Part shown: piece by piece, positions 10,101 through 19,777 of the stretch
Layout of the letters: the number at the start of each line of letters is the position of its first letter
Numbering within the stretch: position 1 is the first letter of the stretch
NCBI GenBank assembly: GCA_020848545.1
Contig: JADLHZ010000013.1
Span: forward strand, 1-64,000
Length of the DNA stretch: 64,000 nucleotides
DNA from: Deltaproteobacteria bacterium
GTDB lineage: Bacteria; Myxococcota; JADLHZ01
Direction of reading: 5' to 3'
Notes under the pieces: generated by a model
Told to the model about the DNA's origin: nothing
The model's database searches: none
Seen by the model: the letters and a program-made list of their open reading frames with translations, nothing else
Translations under genes and position numbers: made by a program

Positions 10101-10278
10101 CACCTTCAGCGTGCTCGAGGGCTTGAGCAAGCTGACGGCGGACCGCAACAAGGACGGTCGCGTCAGCTCCACCGAGCTGCGCGACCACGTGGCCAAGAGG
10201 GTGTTCGAGCTCAGCGAAGGCCGGCAACGGCCGACCGCCCGACGCGAGCACGTCGAGTTCGACTTCGACATCTATTGA
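7102..10278 (+). CDS. Secreted caspase-like (C14) protease with beta-propeller
   Basis: This is a 1058-residue multidomain protein. It starts with a short hydrophobic segment (QLVGVSIFLFSAA followed by QPAPP), a probable signal peptide. Residues about 25-650 form repeated WD40-like blades (for example SPDGRFLAAEDGGGIRLWDL). An Ig-like linker follows at about 690-790. A caspase/metacaspase p20-like domain occupies about 790-1058, opening LYVLAIGVSDY and carrying the catalytic dyad His870 (FIAGHG) and Cys920 (DTCYSGE). The start is GTG 7102, seven bases after GGAG; ATG 7108 is an alternative. Propeller plus C14 fits a sensor-protease. No partner or target is evident. It overlaps a rhomboid remnant on the other strand. 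Confidence 0.88.
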   Translation: MVMQLVGVSIFLFSAAQPAPPRLVVQTAAYPVSLAASPDGRFLAAEDGGGIRLWDLRSGLYTRSIVKPHALGLSFSDDGKRLLATDNDSEVFDVATGESLLRLPRFFSFGHFVRGSRQLLLCGRKQLQLWDAERLTLVREVTLPQQLVIEQCELAREANVILARVAGAVLLLDPASGATVSTLPQTEVVAFSLSESGKLLAIVQKKGSVVLVDLGSRAEVKTLAGATASRGVFADQDRRFVAIDQKQHAVSWDIGSGAATIIKDRIIEGEGKEIELSAGFVARVPSGVVLSAPHVSRDPDLGIWIRSIQVRSADGLRVLGRAGGIAIPALDAVFDDARTLHYAGGQRFDTRSAARVKDGDKIILTSARHRARVLGEAGSATWIEAGGERRPVTGVDRILALSESGARVIVADEGGLFVADTTSLGRRVKLALPAGFTLQQKVLNPAQFSPDGTAVLVKSKDSVFELDAESGAERFAVRFDHVLGIAYGKHGAVVCAASPGNRFALHFLDRRGAIAHRVKGTTVKLVASADGAWLAYSDQEGEFRLVSGEDGQLLWQTRFAASVGSITFSPDGSTLAVVEMTGVASLRAVDDGRVIAHFLPAGPAELVTFLPEGYYFGSRQALRLIGFGVGARAFPFEQFDLRFNRPDLVLARLGGATPQTIEAYARAHARRLERMGFSASAEGGGELPELEIVSPLPTTTREAALRIEVRAIDAQTAIDRINLFINDVPVFGSEGRRVAAQASHDVREVITAELLPGRNRLQISAHNVAGVESFRETAEVTLDAPPKQSNLYVLAIGVSDYPGKDYDLTYAAKDARDIAAFFERQKKRFGKVFTKRLLDGAATRDGILAARGFLEQARAEDEVVLFIAGHGLLDERLDYFFATADVDFAQPAERGLPFARLERMLDGIAARKKLALVDTCYSGEVDQADVAWAAAPKRSGAVRARAVRGMIAKPAGGGRSTERLGDVFVELRRGSGAAVIASASGLELALESDKWRNGVFTFSVLEGLSKLTADRNKDGRVSSTELRDHVAKRVFELSEGRQRPTARREHVEFDFDIY

Positions 10279-10371
10279 TGCGCCGCATGACCCTCCGCGA
10301 GGAGCCGGCGAAGAAGTGCGAACGCCAGCCATGCTGTTGACTCGTGCCCCGCGCGCTACGATGCAGGCACG

Positions 10372-11817
10372 ATGCACGCTGACTTCACGACGTTTTGGGG
10401 CACGGACGCGCCGGCCGACATGCAACGCTACGGCGCCTTCGAAGATCCGAGCGCGACGATCTTTCTTCCGCGCGAGGCCACGCTGCTTGCGGCGAAGAAC
10501 GTGTTCGAAGCCGCGATTCTCAGCGCGCGACGCGACGAGAACCTCTTTGTCCAATCGCAGCAGCTGTTCTTGGGCGCGGCCTACATTTGCGACGAGCCGG
10601 ACCGCGGTGATGCGTACTTCGCGCACGTGCCGCCGGACGGTCTATCGACGCGCGTGACGGTTTGGCACCACGACGATCACCTGTTCACCGACGCAACGCA
10701 CGAAGATCTCGACGCCTTCAAGGCAGGTGACGACACGCCGAGGAAACCGCCGGTCGAGCGGTCGAGCCTCGCGAGCCTCGACGTGCGCTGCGCGTGGATC
10801 CACCCCGTGCTCTGCGAAGGACGCTTCGACGCGCATCGCTACGAACCTTCGCAAGGCGGCTATCAGATGGCGGCGACGGCGGAGGCGAAGCTCGCGACGT
10901 TCGTGCCGAGCGGCATGTATTGGCTCTGGCGATCGTTTCTCTTCGGCGATCGACCGACCTGCGAGCGCGTGCTTCAGAAGCTGCTGAGCTCGCGATCGCG
11001 ACTCATGCGTGACGCGGCAACGACCGTGAAGGAGCTCCTCGACGGCCGGCGCGATCTCTTCGGCGTCGATCTTGGCGCGGCGATCGCGGCGATTGCGAAG
11101 CGCCCCGCCCCGCCACCGCCCGCATCCGCGGCGCTGCCCGTCGCGGCGAAGGTTGCAAGTGGGTTACCGAAGCTCGCGCTGTCGCCATCGACCGAGCCGC
11201 GTCCCTCGCCGCCGGGCGCGTGTGCCGCCGAGATCGCTGCGCGGGCGGCGCTCTACCGTGGCCCTACCGTGAAAGGTCGCGTGGTGATCACGACCCAAGC
11301 CCGCACCTTCGTCTTCGCGCCCGGTGCCGCGCATTGCGCGCCCGCGCCCGGCTTACCCGAAGGTCGCACCTGCGTCGTCGACGTGCACCCGTCGCGGGAG
11401 CGCTGTCTACTCGAGGTCGGCGTGTATATGGAGCACGCGCTGTGGGAGCTCGATCTCGAGAGCGGCAAGGCGCGCATATTGGTGAGCGAAAAGGGCGCGA
11501 GCGGCGCCTATGCGGGCGAAAAGCACCTCGTGACGGCACAAAAACAGATCATCACGCTGTGGGCGCTCGACGATGCCGGACCGAAGCAGCTCGCCGCGCT
11601 CGATACCGGAGTCGTGGCGCCGGTGAGGGGCCTCGGCGGCACCGCGATCGTTTGCCAGAGCGGCGTCGCGGGCGGGATGGTGCTTCGCTTGAGCCAAGAC
11701 ACCTTGGAGCCGCTCGGCACCATCGCAGCCGGTTACGACGTGCCGTTCGCAAGCAAGGGCGCGCTGTTCTTCGCACCGACCGACCCCGCCGAGCCGGTGC
11801 GTTCGCTCGCTCTGTAG
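10372..11817 (+). CDS. Uncharacterised 481-residue protein
   Basis: I do not recognise the family. The N-terminal region (about 1-235) is a compact mixed alpha/beta sequence beginning MHADFTTFWGTDAPADMQRYG and containing several conserved-looking Trp and Cys residues. A Pro/Ala-rich linker (about 245-290) follows. The C-terminal 190 residues contain short beta repeats (for example YMEHALWELDLESGKARIL and LITLWALDD-like strands) consistent with a small beta-propeller. There is no signal peptide. It follows the caspase gene by 93 bases on the same strand, so co-expression is possible. It converges on the gene ending at 11845, with only 27 bases between the stops. Confidence 0.65.
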   Translation: MHADFTTFWGTDAPADMQRYGAFEDPSATIFLPREATLLAAKNVFEAAILSARRDENLFVQSQQLFLGAAYICDEPDRGDAYFAHVPPDGLSTRVTVWHHDDHLFTDATHEDLDAFKAGDDTPRKPPVERSSLASLDVRCAWIHPVLCEGRFDAHRYEPSQGGYQMAATAEAKLATFVPSGMYWLWRSFLFGDRPTCERVLQKLLSSRSRLMRDAATTVKELLDGRRDLFGVDLGAAIAAIAKRPAPPPPASAALPVAAKVASGLPKLALSPSTEPRPSPPGACAAEIAARAALYRGPTVKGRVVITTQARTFVFAPGAAHCAPAPGLPEGRTCVVDVHPSRERCLLEVGVYMEHALWELDLESGKARILVSEKGASGAYAGEKHLVTAQKQIITLWALDDAGPKQLAALDTGVVAPVRGLGGTAIVCQSGVAGGMVLRLSQDTLEPLGTIAAGYDVPFASKGALFFAPTDPAEPVRSLAL

Positions 11818-11844
11818 GTGAAAACATGGCCCGTCGCGAGCGCG

Positions 11845-12672
11845 CTACACCGTCGCCGCGAACTGCAGCAGCGCGCGCGAGGTCATGCCGGTGACAGCGG
11901 GGGTGCGGTCGACTTCGAGGCCGGTGATGACGCCGTCCTTCTTGCTCGTCGGTTTCTCTTCCGGCGCGTCGAAGTCGACGATCAGCGCGCCGTCGGCGAG
12001 CTTCAGCTTGCTCTGCGCGTTGGTGATGAGCGCCTTCACCTCGGTCGCGCTCGGAGCATCGCCGCCATCGCTGCGCGTCGTGGCGCCGTTGAGCGCGGTG
12101 AGCACGACGGCGCGGCCGCGGCTCGAGAGGCCGGCGGCGTTGCACGCTTTGCGCAGCGCCGTGGCGAGGCCGTCGCCGCCGTCGTCGTTCTTCGGATCGT
12201 AGAGCTTGAAGCCCGCGTCGACGATCGGCAGGAGCGCCTTCGCCGCTTGGTTCACCTGGGCCACGGTGGCCTTCGCCTTCAAGAACTTCGGATCCGTCTC
12301 GACGGACTTCGTCTTCTTCAGGAACCACTTGTAGAGCGGCAGCGCGACCGGGTTCTTGCTCAGCTCGGCTTCGCGGCTGTCGATGTAGCCGTCATTGATG
12401 CGGCCCTTCGCCTTCTCGTTGGCGAGCGAGCCTTGGGCGCGGCTCACCTGCTCGCGAACTTGGCCGCGCGTGGGAGCGCCGCCGGCCTTCGCCTTCGCCG
12501 CGTCGTAGGCCGCTTCGAGCACATCCACGCCCAACGCGCCGACGTCCTTGTCTGCCTTCGCTTTGGCGATGATGGCCTTCATCGCTTGCGGCGACATCGT
12601 CTTGTCCAGATCGGCGTAGCCGATGGCGCTGGTGAGGCGGTACGAGGAGTAGAGGTCGGTCTTGCGAATCAT
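11845..12672 (-). CDS. Protein with three degenerate EF-hand-like loops
   Basis: This is a 275-residue protein, Ala/Lys-rich and largely helical. Three segments repeat the second half of an EF-hand loop: NDGYIDSREAE (about residue 110), SDGGDAPSATEV (about 213) and KKDGVITGLEV (about 250). Each keeps the Asp-Gly, the acid at position 12 and usually a hydrophobic residue at position 8, but lacks the acid at position 1. Calcium binding is therefore uncertain. The ATG at 12672 was chosen because AGGATGA sits eight bases upstream; the in-frame ATG at 12681 has no spacing to that ribosome-binding site. There is no signal peptide and no recognised family. Confidence 0.55.
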   Translation of the reverse strand: MIRKTDLYSSYRLTSAIGYADLDKTMSPQAMKAIIAKAKADKDVGALGVDVLEAAYDAAKAKAGGAPTRGQVREQVSRAQGSLANEKAKGRINDGYIDSREAELSKNPVALPLYKWFLKKTKSVETDPKFLKAKATVAQVNQAAKALLPIVDAGFKLYDPKNDDGGDGLATALRKACNAAGLSSRGRAVVLTALNGATTRSDGGDAPSATEVKALITNAQSKLKLADGALIVDFDAPEEKPTSKKDGVITGLEVDRTPAVTGMTSRALLQFAATV

Positions 12673-12917
12673 GTGGCTCATCCTGTGTGGTGGGTTTGGG
12701 CCGCGGATTATCGGGGCGGCGATGCCGGTGTTGCGCGGCGAGCGCCGAATTCGATGCTCCCCCGCGTTGCGCCCGCCGACTGCAAGAACCGACAGAACGC
12801 TTTCACGAGCTGCATCTGCCGCGGCCACTTGCACTCCGCTTCGTTGCACTAGCGACAAGCGCGCTTGACTGACGAACCACTCAGCACGGGCGTGCGAAGA
12901 TCGGTGAGGAGACCACC

Positions 12918-13496
12918 ATGACAGACCTCTCAACGCGGAGACCTCGTACTTGGATCACCGTCAGTGGCAGGGGCCAAGGAAGCGATCTGGGTTCCTACGA
13001 AGGAGTGGGCGCAGAGCTCATGGCCGAGCGCAGCGAGTGGCGCGTCGGCCCGCTCGGTCTTGGCTGGCACGGCCATATCGCTGGTCTCGCCACGGCGGGT
13101 TTCTACGAGAGGCGCACCACAAACACGAACGTCGACTACGTCTGTTCGTCTGAGGGCGGCGAGCGTTATGCCACGGGGAGTGGTCCTGCGCTCGCGTTCA
13201 CGCCGGCCTCCTGGTTCGGGCTGCACCTCGCGGCGCCACTGTCTTTTGCGTTGACCCAAGCTTCCGTTCGCTGCGGCTCCAGCTCTCAGGCCCGCCAGTC
13301 TGCCCCGCCCGTTCACAAGACCGACGGTACGGCCGCCTTCGAGCCGCGCGTCAGCCTGAGCTTCAACGCCGGTGTTTCGCTCCGCGCGTCGGGCTTTCTG
13401 ACGGTTCCATTGGCAAGCAGCGATGAACAGGTGGGGCGATACGTCGGCAAAGCGATCGGCGGAGGCGCGACACTTGGGCTCGGTTTCGCGTTCTGA
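12918..13496 (+). CDS. Beta-barrel-like outer-membrane protein
   Basis: This 192-residue protein has a strong ribosome-binding site (GAGGAG, six bases before the ATG). Its body alternates hydrophobic and polar residues in barrel-like strands, contains two Cys (at VCSSEGG and VRCGSSS) and ends GGGATLGLGFAF, a terminal-Phe strand typical of outer-membrane barrels. The usual signal peptide is not visible; the N terminus is hydrophilic (MTDLSTRRPRTWITVSG). Either export uses another route or the start lies in a disrupted upstream region. A divergent gene begins 245 bases away at 12672. No specific family was recognised. Confidence 0.5.
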   Translation: MTDLSTRRPRTWITVSGRGQGSDLGSYEGVGAELMAERSEWRVGPLGLGWHGHIAGLATAGFYERRTTNTNVDYVCSSEGGERYATGSGPALAFTPASWFGLHLAAPLSFALTQASVRCGSSSQARQSAPPVHKTDGTAAFEPRVSLSFNAGVSLRASGFLTVPLASSDEQVGRYVGKAIGGGATLGLGFAF

Positions 13497-13666
13497 GACC
13501 TGACGCACGCACTCGCCTTCGCCGATTCACCGTCCCGCCCCCGCGATTCGCGCGGTGTTGAAATGCTCGATGCGTAAATAGTAAGAAGGGTCATCTTGCG
13601 CCCTGCACCCTACGCAGTTCCTCGCCGAGCGCGTCGCCGCGAGCTTGCGAGCGCCGAGCCGAGCCG

Positions 13667-15850
13667 ATGAAAGTCCAACTCACCGGGGCCGCCATCACGC
13701 TCGACCTCGCCCCGAGCGACACCTCCGAGACGGTGCAAAAGAAGCTGAGGGACGATCACCAGATCGACGTCAGCGAGAAAGAGGCGAGCGCGTTTCTGAA
13801 GCACGTGCGCTCGTTCGCCAAGGACGAAGTCTCGGTCGACTTCAACGCGCAGTTCCCGACCGCCAAGCTGCCGCAGTCCTTGCAGATCACGGCGCCGACG
13901 ACGGCGAAGCCGCAGTTGAGCTCGCGCAACGAGACGCTCGCGCAGAGCAAGCCGACGCCGAAGGATCTGCGCGGCGTCAGCGACGAGCTGAGCTTGCTCG
14001 GGCCACCGAGCGCACCGACAACGGGACCACCGACGCGCGGCCGCGCCGCGGTCGTGACTGCCGTCGATCCCTTCCGCCTCGGCCACGAAACGAAGCTCGC
14101 CCTGGTGCTCCCTGACATGAGCGAGCCAAGCAAGCTGACGCGACTGTTGTCGTTGGCCAAAGGCGACAGCAGCTACATGGAGATCGTCAAGCTGGTCGGC
14201 GAGCACAACCGGCGCGCCGTGAATGTGCCGATCGGAAATCTGCGGGAGCGACGCGAGCTCTCCGCCGCGCGCGCGACGCTGCTCGAAAAGTGCGAGGCGT
14301 GGACGCAGAAGCACTCAGGCCAGTCGGACAAGAGCCACACGGGCTCGGTGCAAAACCTCATGCGGGCGCTGCGCGAGATGCAGTCCAAAGAGAGCGAGGC
14401 CATCGGTCACGGCTCGTTCTCCGACACGCTGAAGCACGTGCTCGCCTCGAACGTCGACGAGAGCGTCAAGGTGCTCGTGCGCCAGGCGCTCGAAACCCTG
14501 CCGAGAGACTCGGCGAAGGTGCCCGCTTACATTGACGCATGCAAGAAGCAGCTCGCCAGCATGGAGCTGTCGGTGCAGAAGAAGGCTGCGCCTTACGTAC
14601 AAGCGCTCGGTGAAATGGAAGCGGGGCTCGTCCTCAACGCATCAGCCGCGCAGCTCGCGCTGACCCTGCTCGGCGGAAGCGGAAAGGCGGCGGCGCCCGA
14701 CAAGCTCGCCGCGGCGCTGTCGCACCCTGTGTTCTCGGAGTCGATCGTCACCGAGAAGCTCGTCAACGAAGATCTCGTGAAGGACACCGCGCGCACACCA
14801 CTGTCTCCCCTCGAGCTCGTGCAGCTCTCGATGCAGCTGAAAGCGATGGCGCCGCACACGAAAGCCTTCGACCTCGTGTCACGCGCCCTCGAAGAAGCGG
14901 CGACCGCCAAGCCAGCTGAGGCGCCCGCGAAGTATCTCGAGGCCTTCGCGCGGCTCACTTCCGTCGACGAGCGCCAAATTCCCCCGAGCTTCAGCAAGGG
15001 CTGGGGCGTGCTCAGCGACGTCGCAAAGAAGCGCCTGCGCATCAACGTCGTCAAAGCGGAAGTCGAGCTCGCCTGCGGGGCGCCGGTCACGAAGATGCGC
15101 TATTTCTCGGGCGCCGTCGGCGGCTACATGGTCGAGCTCGGCGGCAACAAGCACGGCGAGACGCGCTTCGCCAAGATGGTGATCAACCACCCGGCCGCCG
15201 GCACGGGCGATCACCTTGGCGCGCAGGATGAGCTCGAGATCGAATCGCGCGCGCTGCTGCAGCTTCGCACGAACGATCCCGACGCGCGCTACATCGGGAG
15301 CCTGGTCGAAGACCCGCGGCGCAACGACGTCGGCACGCTCTTCCTCTCCGAGTTCTTTGCGAGCAAAGAGATGTCCGAGTTCGCCGGGCACAAGGGTCGC
15401 AGCGAAGCCGAGGTGCTGCCGCGCGCGCTGCAGATGGCCAAGGCGCTCGCCTATTGCCAGCGCTGCGGGCTCCTCCATCGCGACGTCAAGCCCGGAAACT
15501 TTCTCGAGAGCGCCACCGGCCAAGTGAAGCTCATCGACTTCAACACCGCGGTCCCGCTCACCAGCAAGAACGACGCCGGCACCCCCTCGTGGGCGCCCAA
15601 AGAAGAGCACCCATACACTGCCGCGACCGAAGTCTTCTCGCTCGGCGCCTCGATCGCCGTGCTGCTCGGGGCGCAGCGCGAAGACGCGCGCTTCGGGCTC
15701 GCACCCGAGAACGTCGCGACGATGTTGAAGAGCTTGCCGAGCACGACCTCGCCAGAGATGGCGAAGCTCCTCGGCGCCATGCTCGCGCCGGTTCCGGAGG
15801 CGCGGCCGTCGATGAGCGAGGTCGTCAAAGCTTTGGAAACGCTGCAATAG
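13667..15850 (+). CDS. Ser/Thr kinase-fold protein with DFN motif
   Basis: This is a 727-residue cytoplasmic protein. The first 460 or so residues are helical and unrecognised. The C-terminal third is a protein-kinase fold with a Gly-rich strand (SGAVGGYMVEL), the Lys of FAKMV, an alpha-C Glu in LEIESRALLQL, and the catalytic loop HRDVKPGN at residues 604-611. The metal-binding DFG is DFN (624-626), the APE motif reads APK, and the usual alpha-F Asp is Glu (ATEVFSLG). The catalytic HRD and metal-loop Asp are kept, so activity is possible but the activation segment is unorthodox. The reading frame continues open after its TAG into the small gene at 15962. Confidence 0.75.
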   Translation: MKVQLTGAAITLDLAPSDTSETVQKKLRDDHQIDVSEKEASAFLKHVRSFAKDEVSVDFNAQFPTAKLPQSLQITAPTTAKPQLSSRNETLAQSKPTPKDLRGVSDELSLLGPPSAPTTGPPTRGRAAVVTAVDPFRLGHETKLALVLPDMSEPSKLTRLLSLAKGDSSYMEIVKLVGEHNRRAVNVPIGNLRERRELSAARATLLEKCEAWTQKHSGQSDKSHTGSVQNLMRALREMQSKESEAIGHGSFSDTLKHVLASNVDESVKVLVRQALETLPRDSAKVPAYIDACKKQLASMELSVQKKAAPYVQALGEMEAGLVLNASAAQLALTLLGGSGKAAAPDKLAAALSHPVFSESIVTEKLVNEDLVKDTARTPLSPLELVQLSMQLKAMAPHTKAFDLVSRALEEAATAKPAEAPAKYLEAFARLTSVDERQIPPSFSKGWGVLSDVAKKRLRINVVKAEVELACGAPVTKMRYFSGAVGGYMVELGGNKHGETRFAKMVINHPAAGTGDHLGAQDELEIESRALLQLRTNDPDARYIGSLVEDPRRNDVGTLFLSEFFASKEMSEFAGHKGRSEAEVLPRALQMAKALAYCQRCGLLHRDVKPGNFLESATGQVKLIDFNTAVPLTSKNDAGTPSWAPKEEHPYTAATEVFSLGASIAVLLGAQREDARFGLAPENVATMLKSLPSTTSPEMAKLLGAMLAPVPEARPSMSEVVKALETLQ

Positions 15851-15961
15851 CGCGCTGCCTTTGTACCGCTTCGTCCAGCGCTCCTGACGAACCCTCGCAC
15901 CACGCCCCGCGCCGCGCCTGACCTGCGAAGCGAGATCCCGAAGAACCCCTCACCCGAGTAC

Positions 15962-16237
15962 GTGCAGTGGCGCGCGCGCGACAAAGAGACGATCGCAAAC
16001 AGCGACGGATCGGTGAACCACCTGCGCTCCGCCGGGCACAACCTCACGAAGGGCATCTCGGCGATCGTGCTAGCGCCGTTCTTCTTGATCGGCTCGCTGA
16101 CCGATCCAGGCAACATCCTCAGGAACGTCGGCCAATCGCTGCGCGCGCTCTTCGGCGGGTTGAAGGACGTCTTCTTCGATTCGCCCTCGCACGCGGCGAT
16201 GGCTGGGGCGCGCGCTCTTTTCGACAGGAAACCATGA
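15962..16237 (+). CDS. Small protein in frame with the upstream kinase
   Basis: This 91-residue protein starts at GTG 15962 (MQWRARDKETIANSDG). It contains one hydrophobic stretch, ISAIVLAPFFLIGSL, which may be a membrane segment or buried helix. The frame is open from just after the kinase stop at 15850: the 37 codons between read without a stop and include a plausible linker (SEIPKNPSPEY). The real start could be one of two upstream CTG codons, or the gene could once have been the kinase's C terminus. No ribosome-binding site is evident at the GTG. The function is unknown. Confidence 0.4.
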   Translation: MQWRARDKETIANSDGSVNHLRSAGHNLTKGISAIVLAPFFLIGSLTDPGNILRNVGQSLRALFGGLKDVFFDSPSHAAMAGARALFDRKP

Positions 16238-16350
16238 GCCCGACTTCGCGCAGGACCTCTCGAGCGGACGGGGCTCGTTCGGCGGCGCCAGCTTTGCGAT
16301 GAGCTGCGTCAGCGTTGCGCGTGATTCGGAGAAAGCGATAGTGCCCGTGA

Positions 16351-16500
16351 GCCGCTGGCTCCAGACATCGTGCAAGTAGCGGTCTTCCCACAGTGCTCAT
16401 CGGTGGTCTGCCCGCCGCGAGAGTCGGTGACGGCTGCACTTGCACAGGTCCTCAAGATACGATCACCAGCGGCTCGGCGACGGTGTTCATCGGCCCATAA
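16351..16500 (+). pseudogene. PAAR-domain fragment
   Basis: The plus strand encodes GLPTVLIGGLPAARVGDGC, then TCTGPQDTITSGSATVFIGP and a TAA at 16498-16500. This carries the PAAR signature: the LPAARVGD turn, a short Cys pair (CTC) and the repeat-forming SGSATVFIG strand. PAAR proteins sharpen the tip of type VI secretion spikes or similar contractile devices. The frame is open only from a TGA at 16348 and its sole candidate start is a GTG at 16393 without a ribosome-binding site. No VgrG, Hcp or other T6SS gene lies nearby. I read it as a remnant. Confidence 0.6.
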
Positions 16501-16565
16501 AGGGGAATGCGCCTCGATTCGGGGCAACTCTCGGCGACGACATCTTCAACGGCTACGGCCACGAT

Positions 16566-18059
16566 CTACCGTGGATCCTCACACGGAACATGCACCGGCT
16601 TTCCGTTCGCGAACTTCCCGTCGAGGATCGCGCGCACGTACGCTTCCATCTGTGGAAATTCCTTCCGCTTCGGGTGCTTCGTCATCATCGCCTGCAGCGC
16701 CGCGATCGCGCTCTCCGGCTCTTTGATCTCCAGGTACGCTCGCGCGCGCATGATCTCGAGCGAGATCTCCTCTTCGTCGATCGTCGTCTGCTCGTATCCG
16801 TTCACGTGGATCAAGTAGTTGTGCAGCGCCTTCACGGCGAGGTCCAAGAGCTCGAACGCGCGCTTCGGGTACGCTTTGTCGAGCTTGTAGAAGCACACGC
16901 GCTTGGCGAACTTGAACTGCGTGTTGAACGGCGGCCACCCGAACATCATCACGCCGACGATGTCCTGGTAAATCTGATGCGGATCCATGCGGGTGCCCTG
17001 ATCGTTGCGAATGCCGAGCTGCAAGGTGTCGATGAGCTCGAGCTCGCGATCCGTGATGCAGAACTTCTCGTCGTTGGCGCCGCACGCGAGGCCGAAGTTG
17101 CCGCCTCGGTGGGTGCGCTCGCCTTCGATCTGCAGGATGAGCTTCGCCATCGCCTCTTGGTTCTGCAGCCACGCTTGCAGATCGGCCGCGTACGCGCTCG
17201 CCGGGCCGGCGGCCTGATCGGCGACGCGCTTCAAGTACAGCTCGCCGCGCACCGCCACGCGAACGAGGCGCATCCGCCAGTTGAAGTCGCTCCAGTCGGT
17301 CTCGAGGGTCTTCTTGATGTCTTCCCGCATCAGCTCGAGGAGCTCGTCTTCTGCCTTCTTCAACGCGTCGGAGCGCACGGACTTCGCGGCATAGAGCTCC
17401 TTCATGATCGCCATGTAGCGCGTCTTCGCGAGCTGAAACTCCGGCGCGGCCTTCACCACTTTCTGCAGCTCTTCGCCCGCCGTCTTGAGGTCGCCCTGGT
17501 CGCTCGCGTCCAAGCTCTTGCCGTAGCTCTGCGCCGTGGCCAGGCTGTCGACGCCAGCGCCCGCCTTCACGCTCCTGCCGCCGAGCGCGGCGCCGAGGCC
17601 GGTCGTCAGCGCCCTCGCCAGCTGCTCTTGCAGCGCGAAGAACTCCTCCTTCTTGCCGACGACCTGGCTCGCCTTCACCACCGTGCCGGTCTCGATCTTC
17701 ACGACGCGCACGTCGATGCGCACCTGCGGATCGAAGGCCATGAACGATCCGGTGACCGCGAACTCGGCGCCGACGCCCTTGCCGATCTTCTGCGCCGTCT
17801 TCGGATCGAAGTACTTGCCCTTCTGCAGCTTCAGCTCCGCGAGCAGCGCCTGCAGCTTCTCGCGCTCGACGACGCGCACGTCGGGCAGCGCCGAGAGGTC
17901 GGTGATCATCATGTCGGCCAGGCCCTTGCCGAGCGGATCGTACTCTACGTCGCCGCTGTTGTTGTCGAAGTAGAGCACCATGATCGCCGCAGGTGGCTTC
18001 GGCTTCTTCTTCGTCTTCGGCGCGGCGATGAGCGCGAGCGCGCAGAGCAACCAAGGCAT
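16566..18059 (-). CDS. CsgG/FlgO-like exported protein with helical repeats
   Basis: This is a 497-residue protein. The start at 18059 gives a signal-like N terminus (MPWLLCALALIAAPKTKKK). Residues about 25-180 match the CsgG/HfaB-like fold: IMVLYFDNNSGD, GLADMMITDLSAL, VRVVEREKLQALLAE, GAEFAVTGSFMAFD and DVRVVKIETGTVVKAS. The C-terminal 300 residues look like TPR-type helical repeats with several Cys. The family assembles or services envelope structures from the periplasmic side of the outer membrane. There is no lipobox Cys in the signal region. It is divergent from the kinase at 18173, with a palindrome in the shared interval. A shorter paralogue lies at 19758-20450. Confidence 0.75.
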   Translation of the reverse strand: MPWLLCALALIAAPKTKKKPKPPAAIMVLYFDNNSGDVEYDPLGKGLADMMITDLSALPDVRVVEREKLQALLAELKLQKGKYFDPKTAQKIGKGVGAEFAVTGSFMAFDPQVRIDVRVVKIETGTVVKASQVVGKKEEFFALQEQLARALTTGLGAALGGRSVKAGAGVDSLATAQSYGKSLDASDQGDLKTAGEELQKVVKAAPEFQLAKTRYMAIMKELYAAKSVRSDALKKAEDELLELMREDIKKTLETDWSDFNWRMRLVRVAVRGELYLKRVADQAAGPASAYAADLQAWLQNQEAMAKLILQIEGERTHRGGNFGLACGANDEKFCITDRELELIDTLQLGIRNDQGTRMDPHQIYQDIVGVMMFGWPPFNTQFKFAKRVCFYKLDKAYPKRAFELLDLAVKALHNYLIHVNGYEQTTIDEEEISLEIMRARAYLEIKEPESAIAALQAMMTKHPKRKEFPQMEAYVRAILDGKFANGKPVHVPCEDPR

Positions 18060-18144
18060 CGTTGACGCATATCTTGTCAGAGACCGGTGCGCTCCGCAGG
18101 AAAACAGCATTGTGCTCCGCGCGCCGGCCTCTTTTGTTGCGTTG

Positions 18145-18164
18145 GTGTCCACATTCGTGGACAC
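18145..18164. promoter_or_regulatory. Perfect 8-bp inverted repeat upstream of kinase
   Basis: The arms GTGTCCAC and GTGGACAC are separated by ATTC and end eight bases before the kinase ATG at 18173. The site lies in the divergent interval between the CsgG-like gene and the kinase. It could be a dimeric-repressor operator covering the kinase translation start, or an mRNA hairpin that masks ribosome entry. No regulator was assigned. Confidence 0.45.
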
Positions 18165-18172
18165 GGTGAGGC

Positions 18173-19757
<1,585 letters not shown>

Positions 19758-19777
<20 letters not shown>

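Noticed and set aside
10337-10362. Sigma-70 promoter (TTGACT...TACGAT) before the 481-residue gene
   Set aside because: The spacer is only 14 bases, too short for a convincing promoter.
16440-18065. A 541-codon plus-strand frame
   Set aside because: It is antisense to the CsgG-like gene. The real plus-strand signal here is only the short PAAR fragment in a different frame.
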